Source: Lachnospiraceae bacterium
GTDB lineage: Bacteria > Bacillota > Clostridia > Lachnospirales > Lachnospiraceae
Direction: 5' to 3'
Assembly: GCA_017455435.1 (NCBI GenBank)
Contig: JAFTAU010000032.1
Span: forward strand, 1-57,559
Length of the DNA stretch: 57,559 nt
Position 1 is the first letter of the stretch. Every line of letters begins with the position of its first letter. The notes beneath the pieces were generated by a model. It saw only the letters and a list, made by a program, of their open reading frames with translations. It did not search any database and had not been told where the DNA came from. A program made the position numbers and the translations under genes. Below, piece by piece: positions 24,386 to 34,237 of the stretch.

Positions 24386-25609
24386 ATGGACAAATCAAAG
24401 ATCAAAAAAGTAGTGCTTGCATATTCCGGAGGACTCGATACATCTATCATCATCCCCTGGCTGAAAGAAAATTATAATAACTGCGAAGTCATAGCCGTGT
24501 CCGGCAACGTGGGGCAGGACGATGAGCTGGAGGGCCTTGAGGAAAAAGCTCTCAAGACCGGCGCGTCAAAGCTCTATATACTGGATTTGACGGATGAATA
24601 CGTGGATGAATATATTATCCCCACTATGAAGGCCGGCGCCGTTTATGAGGAGTACCTGTTGGGCACCTCCACCGCACGCCCCTGCATAGCGAAGGGATTG
24701 GCTCAGATAGCGATTCAGGAAAAGGCCGATGCCGTCTGCCACGGCTGCACTGGAAAGGGCAACGACCAGGTCCGCTTCGAGCTCGCACTTAAGGCATTTC
24801 TTCCCGATATGTCCATCATCGCCCCGTGGCGTGAATGGGACATAAAATCCCGCGACGAAGAAATCGATTACGCGGAAGCCCACGGCGTTCCGCTTAGGAT
24901 AAACCGTGAAACCAATTATTCAAAAGACAAAAACCTCTGGCACCTCTCGCACGAGGGCCTTGACCTCGAAAACCCGGAAAACGAGCCGCAGTATGACAAA
25001 CCTGGATTTTTGGAGATGAGTGTATCTCCGATGCAGGCCCCTGACGTCCCGGAAACCGTTGAAATCGGTTTTGAAAAAGGCGTTCCGGTCAGCCTTGACG
25101 GCAAGAAGATGAGCGCAAAGGGTATTATCCTGAAACTGAATGAAAAAGGCGGCAGAAACGGCATCGGTCTGCTGGATGTGGTCGAAAACCGCCTTGTAGG
25201 AATGAAGAGCCGCGGTGTTTACGAGACCCCCGGCGGCACTATCCTTTACAAGGCTCATGAGTATCTGGAAAGCGTCTGCCTCGACAAGATGACCATGCAT
25301 GAAAAACAGCGCATTTCCATAACTTTCGCCGAGCTCGTTTATAACGGGCAGTGGTTCACGCCTCTTCGCGAAGCGCTTTCCGCCTTTGTGGACAAAACTC
25401 AGGAGCGCGTCACCGGTACTGTGAGGTTAAAACTCTACAAGGGCAATATTATCAAGTCCGGCGTCAGCAGCCAGTATTCGCTTTACAGTGAGGACGTCGC
25501 CACTTTCGGCGAAAGTGATTACAACCAGAAGGACGCGGAGGGCTTTATCAATCTGTTCGGACTGCCCGTAAAGGTCGGCGCTCTGCTTAACAAAAAGCTC
25601 GGGGAATAA
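24386..25609 (+). CDS. argG: argininosuccinate synthase
   Basis: ArgG condenses citrulline and aspartate with ATP to argininosuccinate, the penultimate step of arginine synthesis. The N-type ATP-pyrophosphatase motif AYSGGLDTS is at the start, and the aspartate/citrulline-binding segment [13 protein letters not shown] follows. At 407 residues the length is normal. GGAGGGAGAA directly precedes the ATG at 24386; an in-frame ATG at 24365 lacks a ribosome binding site. It forms an operon with argH 10 bases downstream. Confidence 0.97.
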   Translation: MDKSKIKKVVLAYSGGLDTSIIIPWLKENYNNCEVIAVSGNVGQDDELEGLEEKALKTGASKLYILDLTDEYVDEYIIPTMKAGAVYEEYLLGTSTARPCIAKGLAQIAIQEKADAVCHGCTGKGNDQVRFELALKAFLPDMSIIAPWREWDIKSRDEEIDYAEAHGVPLRINRETNYSKDKNLWHLSHEGLDLENPENEPQYDKPGFLEMSVSPMQAPDVPETVEIGFEKGVPVSLDGKKMSAKGIILKLNEKGGRNGIGLLDVVENRLVGMKSRGVYETPGGTILYKAHEYLESVCLDKMTMHEKQRISITFAELVYNGQWFTPLREALSAFVDKTQERVTGTVRLKLYKGNIIKSGVSSQYSLYSEDVATFGESDYNQKDAEGFINLFGLPVKVGALLNKKLGE

Positions 25610-25619
25610 GGAAGTCTAA

Positions 25620-26996
25620 ATGGAAAAAATATGGGCCGGACGCGCCGGTGGAGACATTTCCTCCGCGGCAGACGATTTCAATTCTTCGATAAAGTTCGAC
25701 AAAAGGCTGTATGCACAGGACATCGCAGGGAGCATAGCCCACGCTGCGATGCTGGGAAAATGCGGGATTCTGACGGCGGACGAAACCGAAAAGCTGACCG
25801 TGGGGCTGGGACAGATACTTGATGAAATCAAGTCAGGACGGCTCGTGATAGACGAAACCTGCGAGGATATCCATTCTTTTATGGAAGCGGAGCTCACAAA
25901 GCGCCTCGGCAGCCTCGGCAAAAAGATTCACACCGCCCGCAGCCGCAACGATCAGGTGGCCCTTGATCTGCGCATGTATCTGCGCGATGAAATAAAAGAA
26001 ATATCCGCCGGATTAAAAAAACTGATCTGTGTGATAATCGAAAAAGCAGAGCAGTACGCGGACGCTGTTATGCCGGGATACACGCACCTGCAGCGGGCTC
26101 AGCCCGTAACATTCGGCCACTATCTGCTGGCGTACGGAATGATGTTTTCCAGAGACCTTGACAGGCTGGCGGACGCCCAAAAGCGGGTGAATATATCGCC
26201 CATCGGCTGCGGAGCACTCGCCGGAACCACCTATCGGACGGACAGGGCGTATGAAGCAGAGCAGCTCGGTTTTGACGGTATCTGCGAAAATTCGCTCGAC
26301 GGCGTATCGGACCGGGATTTTTGCGTGGAAATCCTTTCCGCGCTTTCAATAATAATGATGCACCTGTCCCGCTTTTCCGAGGAAATGGTGCTCTGGTCGA
26401 ACTGGGAATTCAGATTCGTGGAGATTTCGGACGATTTTACGACCGGCTCGTCCATGATGCCCCAAAAGAAAAATCCCGATATGGCGGAGCTGGTGCGCGG
26501 AAAGACCGGCAGAGTATATGGAGACCTGATAGCGATGCTCGTGACATTAAAGGGCCTGCCACTTGCTTATAACAAAGATATGCAGGAAGACAAGGAAGGG
26601 CTTTTCGACGCCTGCGATACCGTAAAAGACTGTCTGCTGATATTCGCTGAAATGCTGAGGGGCACCCGCGCCATTCCCGAAAATATGAAAAAGGCCGCAA
26701 AAGAGGGCTTTATCAACGCCACCGATTTGGCGGATTATCTGGTGAAAAAGGGCGCGCCGTTCAGGGACGCGTACAAAATATCCGGCAGGCTGGTGGCACT
26801 CTGCATCAAAAAAGGCTGCGTCCTCGAGGAACTTTCCGCCGCGGACTTCAAATCGGAAAGTGAGCTTTTTGATGAAGACGTGTATGGCGAAATCAGTCTC
26901 GATACATGCATATCGCGCAGGGTTTCGGACGGCGGACCGTCGCCGGACTCCGTAAAAAATCAGATAAAGCTCCTGAAAGAAAAGATATCGCATTAA
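25620..26996 (+). CDS. argH: argininosuccinate lyase
   Basis: ArgH splits argininosuccinate into arginine and fumarate, completing the pathway begun by the gene upstream. The fumarase/aspartase superfamily signature GSSMMPQKKNPD is intact. The segments TARSRNDQVALDLR and GYTHLQRAQPV carry further active-site residues. Length, 458 residues, is normal. AAGGAAG precedes the ATG. A strong terminator closes the operon. Confidence 0.97.
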   Translation: MEKIWAGRAGGDISSAADDFNSSIKFDKRLYAQDIAGSIAHAAMLGKCGILTADETEKLTVGLGQILDEIKSGRLVIDETCEDIHSFMEAELTKRLGSLGKKIHTARSRNDQVALDLRMYLRDEIKEISAGLKKLICVIIEKAEQYADAVMPGYTHLQRAQPVTFGHYLLAYGMMFSRDLDRLADAQKRVNISPIGCGALAGTTYRTDRAYEAEQLGFDGICENSLDGVSDRDFCVEILSALSIIMMHLSRFSEEMVLWSNWEFRFVEISDDFTTGSSMMPQKKNPDMAELVRGKTGRVYGDLIAMLVTLKGLPLAYNKDMQEDKEGLFDACDTVKDCLLIFAEMLRGTRAIPENMKKAAKEGFINATDLADYLVKKGAPFRDAYKISGRLVALCIKKGCVLEELSAADFKSESELFDEDVYGEISLDTCISRRVSDGGPSPDSVKNQIKLLKEKISH

Positions 26997-27021
26997 CAGC
27001 TGTCAGACAGCTGTATTCCAC

Positions 27022-27051
27022 CCGCCCGCGCAGAATCCGCGGGCGGTTTTT
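27022..27051 (+). terminator. terminator after argH
   Basis: CCGCCCGCG (27022-27030) pairs perfectly with CGCGGGCGG (27038-27046), followed by five T. A shorter CAGCTGTCAGACAGCTG hairpin lies just before it (26997-27013). Confidence 0.9.
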
Positions 27052-27090
27052 ACTGCGGTTTTTTGCGAAAAAAAGGCGGCTGATTTTGTG

Positions 27091-27119
27091 TTGAAAAAAA
27101 AGACACTATCGCCTATAAT
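27091..27119 (+). promoter_or_regulatory. promoter at the head of the polysaccharide locus
   Basis: TTGAAA (27091-27096) and TATAAT (27114-27119) are 17 bases apart, 60 bases before the first gene. The genes that follow up to 40.3 kb are tightly packed and could form one transcript. Confidence 0.7.
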
Positions 27120-27178
27120 ATACGGGTATTATTTTGCACAAACGCTTTGTTTAAAAGCTTTAACGAAAAGAGAGATTA

Positions 27179-28321
27179 ATGAAAACCATTACGATAGGAA
27201 TCGCCGGCGCCGGCAGGGCGTTCAGGCTGCATGTTGACGCGCTGAAATACGTCCACGGAATAACGGTCAACAAAAAAACCGTTATGGACACGAACATTGC
27301 TCAGGCTGAGGCGATGCAGAGGCAGTACGGTTTTGAAAAAGCCTCATCGGATTTTGAGGAGCTGATTGGCGACCCCGAAATCGATGTGATTCACATCGTT
27401 ACCCCACCCTATACACACGAAGAAATGACTGTCCGCGCCCTTGAGGCCGGAAAGAATGTAATCTGCGAAAAACCTTTCGTGGGTTATTTCGAGGAAGCTC
27501 CAAAATCCCTTATGTACGAGGAAGTCTTAAAAAAACTCGGCAGGATCAGGAACGTCTCAGAAAGAACCGGCAAAAAGGTTTTTTACGCGGAAAATGTTGT
27601 TTATGCTCCGGCGGTCCGTCGTGCGGCTGATTTTATCGCCGCGAAGAAGAGCCGGATTTTATTTATGAAGGGCGAGGAGAGTCTGAAGGGCTCCAGCTCG
27701 CCGGTGGCGGGATACTGGTCAAAGACCGGCGGCGGAACGTTCAGCCGCAACGGCGTTCATCCCGTCTCCATGATGCTGTGGCTGAAGAACATTGAGGCCG
27801 CGGCCAGAGGCGTGGAGATCCGCCCCGTCAGTGTTCTGGCTGACATGGAGATGATATCGCCGGATCTGTCCGAATACGAGCACAGGCACATTGACGCCCG
27901 CCCGGCAGATACAGAGGATATCGGCACCGCCATCATAAAGTTTTCCGACAACAGCCGAGGAGTCGTTATGGCTACAAATATCTATCTCGGCGGTTTCAAG
28001 GATTATGTTGAGGTTTATTGCAACGATGCCTCGTATTACTGCAAAACATCGCAGTCCGACACGCTCCGCACCTATTTTCTCGACGAAGACGGCATAGCGG
28101 ATATGCGCCTGTCGGAGCTCTGCGATTCAAAAACCGGCTGGAACAACGCTGACTGTGCCGACGATTTGCTGCGCGGATACATTGGAGAGATGCAGGACTT
28201 TATGGAGTGCGTCGCCACCGGTCGTGAGCCGCTCTCGGGAATCGACCTTGCGGAGCAGGCCACAAAGATTATCTATGCCGCCTATCTTTCAGCGGAATCC
28301 GGCAAAGCCGTAAAACTGTAA
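27179..28321 (+). CDS. Gfo/Idh/MocA-family oxidoreductase
   Basis: A 380-residue NAD(P)-dependent dehydrogenase of the glucose-fructose oxidoreductase/inositol dehydrogenase family. The N-terminal Rossmann fold has GIAGAGRAFRLH. The family motif EKPF is in VICEKPFVGYF, with the catalytic-type Lys. The C-terminal alpha/beta domain holds the substrate; SRNGVHPVSMMLWL is a likely active-site segment. As first gene of the polysaccharide operon, immediately before an acyl carrier protein, it may oxidise a nucleotide sugar or make the acid that is later activated. Substrate unknown. AAAAGAGAGA precedes the ATG. Confidence 0.87.
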   Translation: MKTITIGIAGAGRAFRLHVDALKYVHGITVNKKTVMDTNIAQAEAMQRQYGFEKASSDFEELIGDPEIDVIHIVTPPYTHEEMTVRALEAGKNVICEKPFVGYFEEAPKSLMYEEVLKKLGRIRNVSERTGKKVFYAENVVYAPAVRRAADFIAAKKSRILFMKGEESLKGSSSPVAGYWSKTGGGTFSRNGVHPVSMMLWLKNIEAAARGVEIRPVSVLADMEMISPDLSEYEHRHIDARPADTEDIGTAIIKFSDNSRGVVMATNIYLGGFKDYVEVYCNDASYYCKTSQSDTLRTYFLDEDGIADMRLSELCDSKTGWNNADCADDLLRGYIGEMQDFMECVATGREPLSGIDLAEQATKIIYAAYLSAESGKAVKL

Positions 28322-28332
28322 CGGGGGATAAA

Positions 28333-28584
28333 ATGGATACAATAAAAAGATACATAGTTGATTATCTTGAAAGAGAATATGCTCTGCCGGAAGGCGTTGA
28401 TATCGATACTTTTGATTTTCTGGAAAACGGTTACGTGGACTCGATGGGCATGATTCAGTTCGTGGTTCTGCTCGAGGACGAGTTCGGCATTGCCTTTGAC
28501 GACGAAGAGCTTTCGCTGCCGGAGTTCAAAACTATCGGCGGTCTTGCCGGTATCATTCACTCCAAAATGGAGGCTCTCAAATGA
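28333..28584 (+). CDS. acyl carrier protein (dedicated)
   Basis: This 83-residue carrier domain has the phosphopantetheine attachment Ser in the motif DSMGMIQFV (Ser about residue 37, following NGYV). It differs from housekeeping AcpP (DSLDxVEL) and resembles stand-alone carriers used in D-alanylation or O-antigen acyl transfer. It lies 11 bases after the oxidoreductase, overlaps the NeuD-like acyltransferase by 4 bases, and is close to an AMP-forming ligase that could load it. Confidence 0.88.
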   Translation: MDTIKRYIVDYLEREYALPEGVDIDTFDFLENGYVDSMGMIQFVVLLEDEFGIAFDDEELSLPEFKTIGGLAGIIHSKMEALK

Positions 28585-29213
28585 AAAAGATATATATCAT
28601 AGGCGCGGGCGGCTTCGGCCGCGAGGCGCTTCAGTGGATAAAGGACATAAATAAGGCTGAAAACAGGTGGGAGATAGCAGGTTTTCTGGATGATGACGTT
28701 CACGCCCTTGACGGATATGACTGCGATTACAGCGTCGTGGACAGAATATCAGACCACGTGCCGGCTCCCGACGAGGATTTTGTTCTTTGCATAGCCTCCC
28801 CATCTGTCAAAAAGCAGATTGCCGAAAGCTACAAGGCACGCGGCGCTTCCTTCCCTGTAATCATCCATCCCACAGCGGTCAGGACTGACTTTTCACAGTA
28901 CGGAGAAGGCACGATTCTCTGGCCGTACGCCAAGGTTTCGGTCAATTCAAAATGCGGCGCCTTTTGCACCATCCTTTCCACGGATGTCGGACACGACATA
29001 TCCATAGGTGATTACTGCTTTGTCGCTGCCAATACCACTCTGCTCAGAAACATCACCGTGGGAAACGGAGTTTTCATTGCCAGCAATTCGGTGATAGCAA
29101 ACGATGTGACCATCGGCGACGGAGCTTTTATAGGCATGGGCAGCATTGTAATGAAGGACGTTCCCGCGGGTGCGAAGACTTTTGCAAATCCCGCCCGGGT
29201 TATGCCCGTATAA
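28581..29213 (+). CDS. NeuD/PglD-like sugar O- or N-acyltransferase
   Basis: The 210-residue protein has a Rossmann-like N-terminus (KKIYIIGAGGFGREALQWI) and a left-handed beta-helix of hexapeptide repeats in the second half (FIASNSVIANDVTIGDGAFIG read in parts). This is the layout of NeuD and PglD acyltransferases, which transfer an acyl group from CoA to a nucleotide sugar or sialic acid. Next to an acyl carrier protein and a ligase, the donor here may be an acyl-carrier thioester rather than acetyl-CoA (inference). The start overlaps the carrier gene as ATGA. Confidence 0.87.
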   Translation: MKKIYIIGAGGFGREALQWIKDINKAENRWEIAGFLDDDVHALDGYDCDYSVVDRISDHVPAPDEDFVLCIASPSVKKQIAESYKARGASFPVIIHPTAVRTDFSQYGEGTILWPYAKVSVNSKCGAFCTILSTDVGHDISIGDYCFVAANTTLLRNITVGNGVFIASNSVIANDVTIGDGAFIGMGSIVMKDVPAGAKTFANPARVMPV

Positions 29214-29223
29214 CGGAGGAACC

Positions 29224-30732
29224 ATGAACAGACCCATAGCTGACGCATTCTATAAAAACGCCGCTCTTCATCCCGAAAAAACCGCAGTCGTCTGTGACGG
29301 TCAGTCCGTCACCTACGGCGAGCTTGCCTCAGAGGTCAGCCGTTATTCACACTTTTTGCTTGAAAACGGAGTGTCGTACGGAGATCACATCGGCATCCCC
29401 ATGCTGAATAACATTTTCTCAGCCATACTTATAATGGCGGCAAACGAAATCGGTATCGGACTGGTTCCGATAAATCCGTCCATGCCTCCCGCGGCCATAA
29501 ACAGCGTTTTTGCTTCGGGCGACGTGAAGCACCTGATAGCACACGCCGCTTTCCTTCGCCGCGTCGGCGCCTCGTTGAATATACCCGGGCGGACGTTTTG
29601 TTCAGACGGTGAATACGAAGGCGCTGTCAGCTTTTCCGGCGCAGAGACCTGTGCATCGGACAGGCCGGTCATCCCGCAGATTACGGGCGATGAAACCCTG
29701 GTTCTTATTATGACCAGCGGTTCCACCGGAGATCCGAAGCCCATAGACCTGACGCAAAACTGCAAGGATATCCGCGCGAAGATTTTTACCGAACTGTATT
29801 CTCTAAACGGAGACGACGTTATACTTGCGGGTACTCCGCTCTATCATACCCTCGCCGTGAGGCTGGTGATGCTTCCACTGATTCTGGGAGGCACGGCGGT
29901 GATTCTACCGCGCTTTACGCCGGAGCTCTGGATGAAGAGCGTCCAGGAAAGCAAAGTCACCTTCACAATCGCTGTCAGCTCGCAGCTTTCGCAGATCAGC
30001 GAGCGCATCGGAGAGGAATACGATCTCACGTCCCTTCGCTGCCTGGTTTCTTCGTCCGCGTGGCTGGAGCCTGCGGTAAAAGAAAGACTGATCAATAAAA
30101 TGCATTGCGAGTTTCACGAAATATACGGCACGTCTGAGGTCTCGTCGCCCACCGATATAGACTTTCGCGACTCCGCCTCAAAGCTCAGGTCCGTCGGAAA
30201 ATGTGTTCCCGGCGCGAGCATACGCATAAGGCGCGAGGACGGCAGCGAGGCGGCAGTCAACGAAATCGGCGAAATTACCGCCAAAAGCGTACAGATATTC
30301 AAAGGCTACTACAAGCGTCCCGATCTTACCGCGGCGGCATTTGACGGGGATTATTTCAGGACGGGCGACCTCGGATACGTGGATGAGGACGGCTTTTTGT
30401 ACTATTCCGGCAGAATAAAAGAAATCATCGTTACCGGTGGAATAAACGTATATCCGCAGGATATAGAGCTGATGCTCCTCGAAAATCCAGCCATCCGCGA
30501 GGCGGCCGCTTTTTCGCTCCCGGACGACAAGCTCGGCGAGAGAATTGCCGTAATAGTTGCCCCGGCGGACGGAGCGAAGATAACGGAGCGCGATGTCGCT
30601 GTCGCCTGCGCCAGAAATCTGGCCGATTACCAGCAGCCCAGGCGCATTATAATCGTACACGAGATACCCAAAAACAGCATGGGCAAAATCAGCCGTATGG
30701 ATCTAAGAGCAATGTACGGCGGTGAGGGCTGA
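29224..30732 (+). CDS. AMP-forming acyl (or amino acid) ligase, ANL superfamily
   Basis: The 502-residue enzyme has the adenylate-forming core motifs in order: LIMTSGSTGDPKPI (phosphate loop), IYGTSEVSSP, YFRTGDLGYVDEDGF, GRIKEIIVTGGINVYP and the catalytic Lys region NSMGKISR. It activates a carboxylic acid to an acyl-adenylate and passes it to CoA or a carrier protein. The carrier gene two genes upstream is the likely partner, as in the DltA/DltC pair. The acid cannot be read from the sequence. GGAGG stands before the ATG at 29224; an upstream in-frame ATG would overlap the acyltransferase gene. Confidence 0.88.
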   Translation: MNRPIADAFYKNAALHPEKTAVVCDGQSVTYGELASEVSRYSHFLLENGVSYGDHIGIPMLNNIFSAILIMAANEIGIGLVPINPSMPPAAINSVFASGDVKHLIAHAAFLRRVGASLNIPGRTFCSDGEYEGAVSFSGAETCASDRPVIPQITGDETLVLIMTSGSTGDPKPIDLTQNCKDIRAKIFTELYSLNGDDVILAGTPLYHTLAVRLVMLPLILGGTAVILPRFTPELWMKSVQESKVTFTIAVSSQLSQISERIGEEYDLTSLRCLVSSSAWLEPAVKERLINKMHCEFHEIYGTSEVSSPTDIDFRDSASKLRSVGKCVPGASIRIRREDGSEAAVNEIGEITAKSVQIFKGYYKRPDLTAAAFDGDYFRTGDLGYVDEDGFLYYSGRIKEIIVTGGINVYPQDIELMLLENPAIREAAAFSLPDDKLGERIAVIVAPADGAKITERDVAVACARNLADYQQPRRIIIVHEIPKNSMGKISRMDLRAMYGGEG

Positions 30733-30734
30733 AA

Positions 30735-31835
30735 ATGACGCGTGCACTGGTCTTTGGAATGTCTGCCGACAAATTCGGCGGGATAGAATCATTTCTGCTG
30801 AATATGAACAGGCATATGAAGGACTGCGTTTTCGACTATGTGGTCGGGGGCGAAACCTGCATTTATGAGGATGCCGTAAAAAAACAGGGCGGAACGGTTT
30901 TTACCCTGACGCCGTATTCCAAAAACCCAATAAAGCACTTTCATCAGCTCAGGCGTACGATAAAACAAAACAGAAAGACGCATAAGACCGCGTATTTCAA
31001 CCTGTTTTCCATGGTGCACATGATTCCGGTATGGCTCTGCCGGATTTACGGATACAAGATAGTTTTTCACTCGCATAACGGCAATACGCCGATAGAAAAA
31101 GGGCTCTACAGGACACTGCACAATATATTCAGAAAGACCTGGGGAAAAAAGAAAAGTATTACCAGGCTGACCTGCTCGCCGGCCGCCGCGGAGTTTATGT
31201 TCGGCAGCGGAAAGGGCCGTGAAGCCACAATGATATATAACGCCGTCGAGACGGAAAGATTTTTGTTCTCGCCGGAAAAAAGAAAAGATATAAGAGACGC
31301 CCTCGAAATTTCCGAAAAGAAAGTTATCGGGTTTGTCGGAAGGCTGGCCATTCAAAAGAATCCCTTGTTTCTCATAGAGATTTTTGAAAAGATAGCCGGG
31401 AGGGATGAAGACTGCGTACTGCTTATGATAGGCGGCGGAGAAATGAAAGACGAAATAGCCGCCTTGACAGAAAAAAAGAATCTCGGAAGCAGAGTGATAA
31501 TGCTGCCGCCGCAGAACAATATCGAAGACTATTACTGCGCGATGGACGCGTTTTTGCTGCCCTCATTGTTTGAGGGGCTTCCTGTGGTACTGGTCGAGAC
31601 GCAGTGCAGCGGTCTTCCGGCTATCACGAGCTCTGAGGCTGTGCCGGGGCTGGCGTGCGTATCGGACGGAATGATAGAATTTGAATCATTGCGAAGCGGC
31701 GCGGACAAATGGGCGGAGCACACGTTAAAGCTTCTCGAAAAGAATCCTGACCGTGCGCAGTGGAACAGAATAGTTTCCGGGTCAAGATTCGATATCGACG
31801 CAGAGGCAAAAAAACTCGAGAAATTCCTAAGATAA
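30735..31835 (+). CDS. glycosyltransferase, family 4 type
   Basis: A 366-residue retaining GT-B enzyme. The N-domain starts with VFGMSADKFGGIESFLLNM, and the acceptor side HSHNG is present. The C-domain has VIGFVGRLAIQKNPL and the donor-binding EGLPVVLVETQCSGLPAI with its conserved Glu residues. It would transfer a sugar in assembly of the polysaccharide repeat unit on the cytoplasmic side. The start is 2 bases after the ligase stop. Sugar specificity unknown. Confidence 0.9.
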   Translation: MTRALVFGMSADKFGGIESFLLNMNRHMKDCVFDYVVGGETCIYEDAVKKQGGTVFTLTPYSKNPIKHFHQLRRTIKQNRKTHKTAYFNLFSMVHMIPVWLCRIYGYKIVFHSHNGNTPIEKGLYRTLHNIFRKTWGKKKSITRLTCSPAAAEFMFGSGKGREATMIYNAVETERFLFSPEKRKDIRDALEISEKKVIGFVGRLAIQKNPLFLIEIFEKIAGRDEDCVLLMIGGGEMKDEIAALTEKKNLGSRVIMLPPQNNIEDYYCAMDAFLLPSLFEGLPVVLVETQCSGLPAITSSEAVPGLACVSDGMIEFESLRSGADKWAEHTLKLLEKNPDRAQWNRIVSGSRFDIDAEAKKLEKFLR

Positions 31836-31856
31836 GAAGCCAGGGGAAAGGAAGCC

Positions 31857-33101
31857 GTGAAGGTTGTAATGAATACAATCAGACAGAGAATGTCTTTAAT
31901 GATTAATAACAAGAGTATGTTTGACCTGCTCTGTTCATTTATCTGGACAAGGTACGTTATTATACTTTTCATTATCATTGGCCTTAATCGTCTGATGAAC
32001 CATGAAATTACGGATATTATCATAACGGTTGTCACGGTGCTGCTGGCCGTTCTGGCGATTCCCTACATGATCAGAAAACTAAAGTTCCGTGACATAGTCT
32101 TTTATCTGATATTTGTCGGCGTCTATATCTTCAGCATGAGAACCAATGAGGCTATCATATACTCTTATCTTGATGAAAACCTCGTGACAATGCTTTTCAG
32201 GTACGCCCCGCTCTATCTGGTAGGCGTATGTATTACAGATAAAGAAACAGTAGACAGGCTTCACGTGGTTTCGCTGACGTCCATTTTTGTCAATGTTTTA
32301 TTTATAGCCTTTGCCGCGAGATATCTGAATCAGGATACGGATTATATGTCCTTTTCATACTATATTCTGCCTCATATCTGCCTTGTGCTTTTCTACGCGG
32401 CAAAGGAAAAAAGCATCTGGGATATTCTGGCCTCGCTCCTCGGTATCCTCAGTATCATCATATATGGCACCAGAGGACCTTTCCTGAGTATCGCTCTTAT
32501 ATTCCTGCTGTACTTTATGTTCTACAAAAAATACAGGCACAAATTCATCAGCAGGGTTGTCGCTTTCATTTTGATTTCCGCGGTATATCTGCTGATAATA
32601 TGGTTCCTTATATTCTACGGACCCGCGCTTTCGAAGATCGTTCTCCGCACAAAGATTCTCGATAACCTGACTCTGAGCGGATTCTTTTTCGACAACGGTC
32701 GTTTCGAAATATTTGACGTGGTTATGGGGGGCTTTGCCAAAGATCCGCTCGCGGTCAGAGGATTCGCCGCGGATAGGATTCTTACAAACAGTTACGGAAA
32801 CCTGTTCCATTATTCTCACAACCTGGTTCTCGAAATGTTGTACTCTTTTGGAATAATAGTCGGCGGAGCGGCTCTGATAAACCTGTTTGTAAATTACTTC
32901 AAAGGATATTACAGGTGTCCGGACCAAAAGGTCAAAGGTCTGATACTTATACTCCTTTGTTCAAACGGTCTTTTCAAGCTTCTTATATCCAGCTCGTTTA
33001 TGCTTGAACCCCTGTTCTTCCTCACGATAGGTATCTGCGTGGGAGCCATAAGAGCCGGACAAAAACCTTCAAAACTGAGATTGGGCGGTGAATTCAAGTG
33101 A
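31857..33101 (+). CDS. Wzy-like O-antigen/capsule polymerase
   Basis: This 414-residue protein consists of about ten membrane helices with one larger extracellular loop in the second half (about residues 255-320, with SHNLVLEMLYSFG). The block GTRGPFLSIALIFLLYF resembles O-antigen polymerases and ligases (Wzy/WaaL type). Wzy proteins are poorly conserved, so the call rests on topology, this motif and the neighbouring flippase and transferases. The start is a GTG with AAAGGA four bases upstream; an ATG at 31869 is in frame. Confidence 0.75.
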   Translation: MKVVMNTIRQRMSLMINNKSMFDLLCSFIWTRYVIILFIIIGLNRLMNHEITDIIITVVTVLLAVLAIPYMIRKLKFRDIVFYLIFVGVYIFSMRTNEAIIYSYLDENLVTMLFRYAPLYLVGVCITDKETVDRLHVVSLTSIFVNVLFIAFAARYLNQDTDYMSFSYYILPHICLVLFYAAKEKSIWDILASLLGILSIIIYGTRGPFLSIALIFLLYFMFYKKYRHKFISRVVAFILISAVYLLIIWFLIFYGPALSKIVLRTKILDNLTLSGFFFDNGRFEIFDVVMGGFAKDPLAVRGFAADRILTNSYGNLFHYSHNLVLEMLYSFGIIVGGAALINLFVNYFKGYYRCPDQKVKGLILILLCSNGLFKLLISSSFMLEPLFFLTIGICVGAIRAGQKPSKLRLGGEFK

Positions 33102-34237
33102 ATGGATATTATATTTACAGCATTCTTGATAAGGAAGCACTGACCGGTGTCACCCGAAAGATTAATATGCAGACCGCGCAGTTTCAAAAAGTGCTGCCTT
33201 TTGCCCAGATTAATATAAATACAGGCGCTTTTTCCGGACTTCAAAAAGTCCTGAGACTGTTTCCGACTGCAAAATACAGCGATTACGAAAAAGCTCTTCC
33301 GGATCTTGATGACCCCGGAGTGCTGTATTTTCGCAGATCACACATAGACAAAGGGCTTGTGGTTTTTCTGAAAAAGCTAAAGGCTGAGCATTCGGGCTGC
33401 CTTGTAATTATGGAAATGCCCGTATTTCCGTATTTCAAAGACGCTTACTGCCACAACCTGAGGCATTTTATCAGAAACAGCCCGCTCTGGATCAAGGACT
33501 GCATATACAGAAAAAAGCTGAAGGGACTCGTGGATTATATCGCCACTTTTTCCGACGACAAAGAGATTCTCGGAATTCCGGCGCTTCACATTTTCAACGG
33601 TATAGACGTGGATTCCGTCGTTCCCAGGACTCCGCGTGAGCCGGACGGCGCCCTGCATATCACTTCCGTGGCTGTGATGGCCGTTCACCACGGATTTGAA
33701 AGGCTGATTCAGGGAATAGCGGATTACTACGCCGGTGGAGGAAAACGTGATATTTTGTACAGAGTGGTCGGATTCGGAAACGAGGAACCCCGTTACCGCG
33801 CTCTCGTAAGCGAGCTGGGCCTCGAAGAGCGCGTTATTTTTTGCGGCAAAAAGACGGGCGCCGAACTGGATGAAATATACAACGACACCGACATAGCGGT
33901 TACGTCCCTCGGGATGTACAAGATTGGCATAAAGGTCGGCAGCTTTATCAAGACGGGAGAGTACCTCGCAAAAGGAATCCCCATGCTGACAGGCTGCACG
34001 GTTGACGTACTGGATCACTCGGACTTTGATTATTTTATCGAATTCCCCAGTGACGAAACTCCGATTGATATTCAAAAGGTGCTGGAGTTTTACGATGAAA
34101 TCAGCTCCCGCGGCTCTGAAACGATGATAAATGAAATCCGTGCCTACGCTTACAAAAAAGTGGACGGATCCGTTGCCATGAAGAGTGTGACGGACGTGAT
34201 GAGAGAGTGGGTAGACGCTCACGGAGACAGAGCATGA
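33098..34237 (+). CDS. glycosyltransferase, GT-B type
   Basis: The 379-residue product has a GT-B layout. The second half holds VVGFGNEEPRYRALVSELGL, VIFCGKKTGAELDEIYNDTD and GSFIKTGEYLAKGIPM, matching GT4-like donor domains, while the N-terminal part is divergent. It probably adds one sugar of the repeat unit. The start GTG overlaps the polymerase stop (GTGA), so it is translationally coupled. Specificity unknown. Confidence 0.8.
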   Translation: MNGYYIYSILDKEALTGVTRKINMQTAQFQKVLPFAQININTGAFSGLQKVLRLFPTAKYSDYEKALPDLDDPGVLYFRRSHIDKGLVVFLKKLKAEHSGCLVIMEMPVFPYFKDAYCHNLRHFIRNSPLWIKDCIYRKKLKGLVDYIATFSDDKEILGIPALHIFNGIDVDSVVPRTPREPDGALHITSVAVMAVHHGFERLIQGIADYYAGGGKRDILYRVVGFGNEEPRYRALVSELGLEERVIFCGKKTGAELDEIYNDTDIAVTSLGMYKIGIKVGSFIKTGEYLAKGIPMLTGCTVDVLDHSDFDYFIEFPSDETPIDIQKVLEFYDEISSRGSETMINEIRAYAYKKVDGSVAMKSVTDVMREWVDAHGDRA

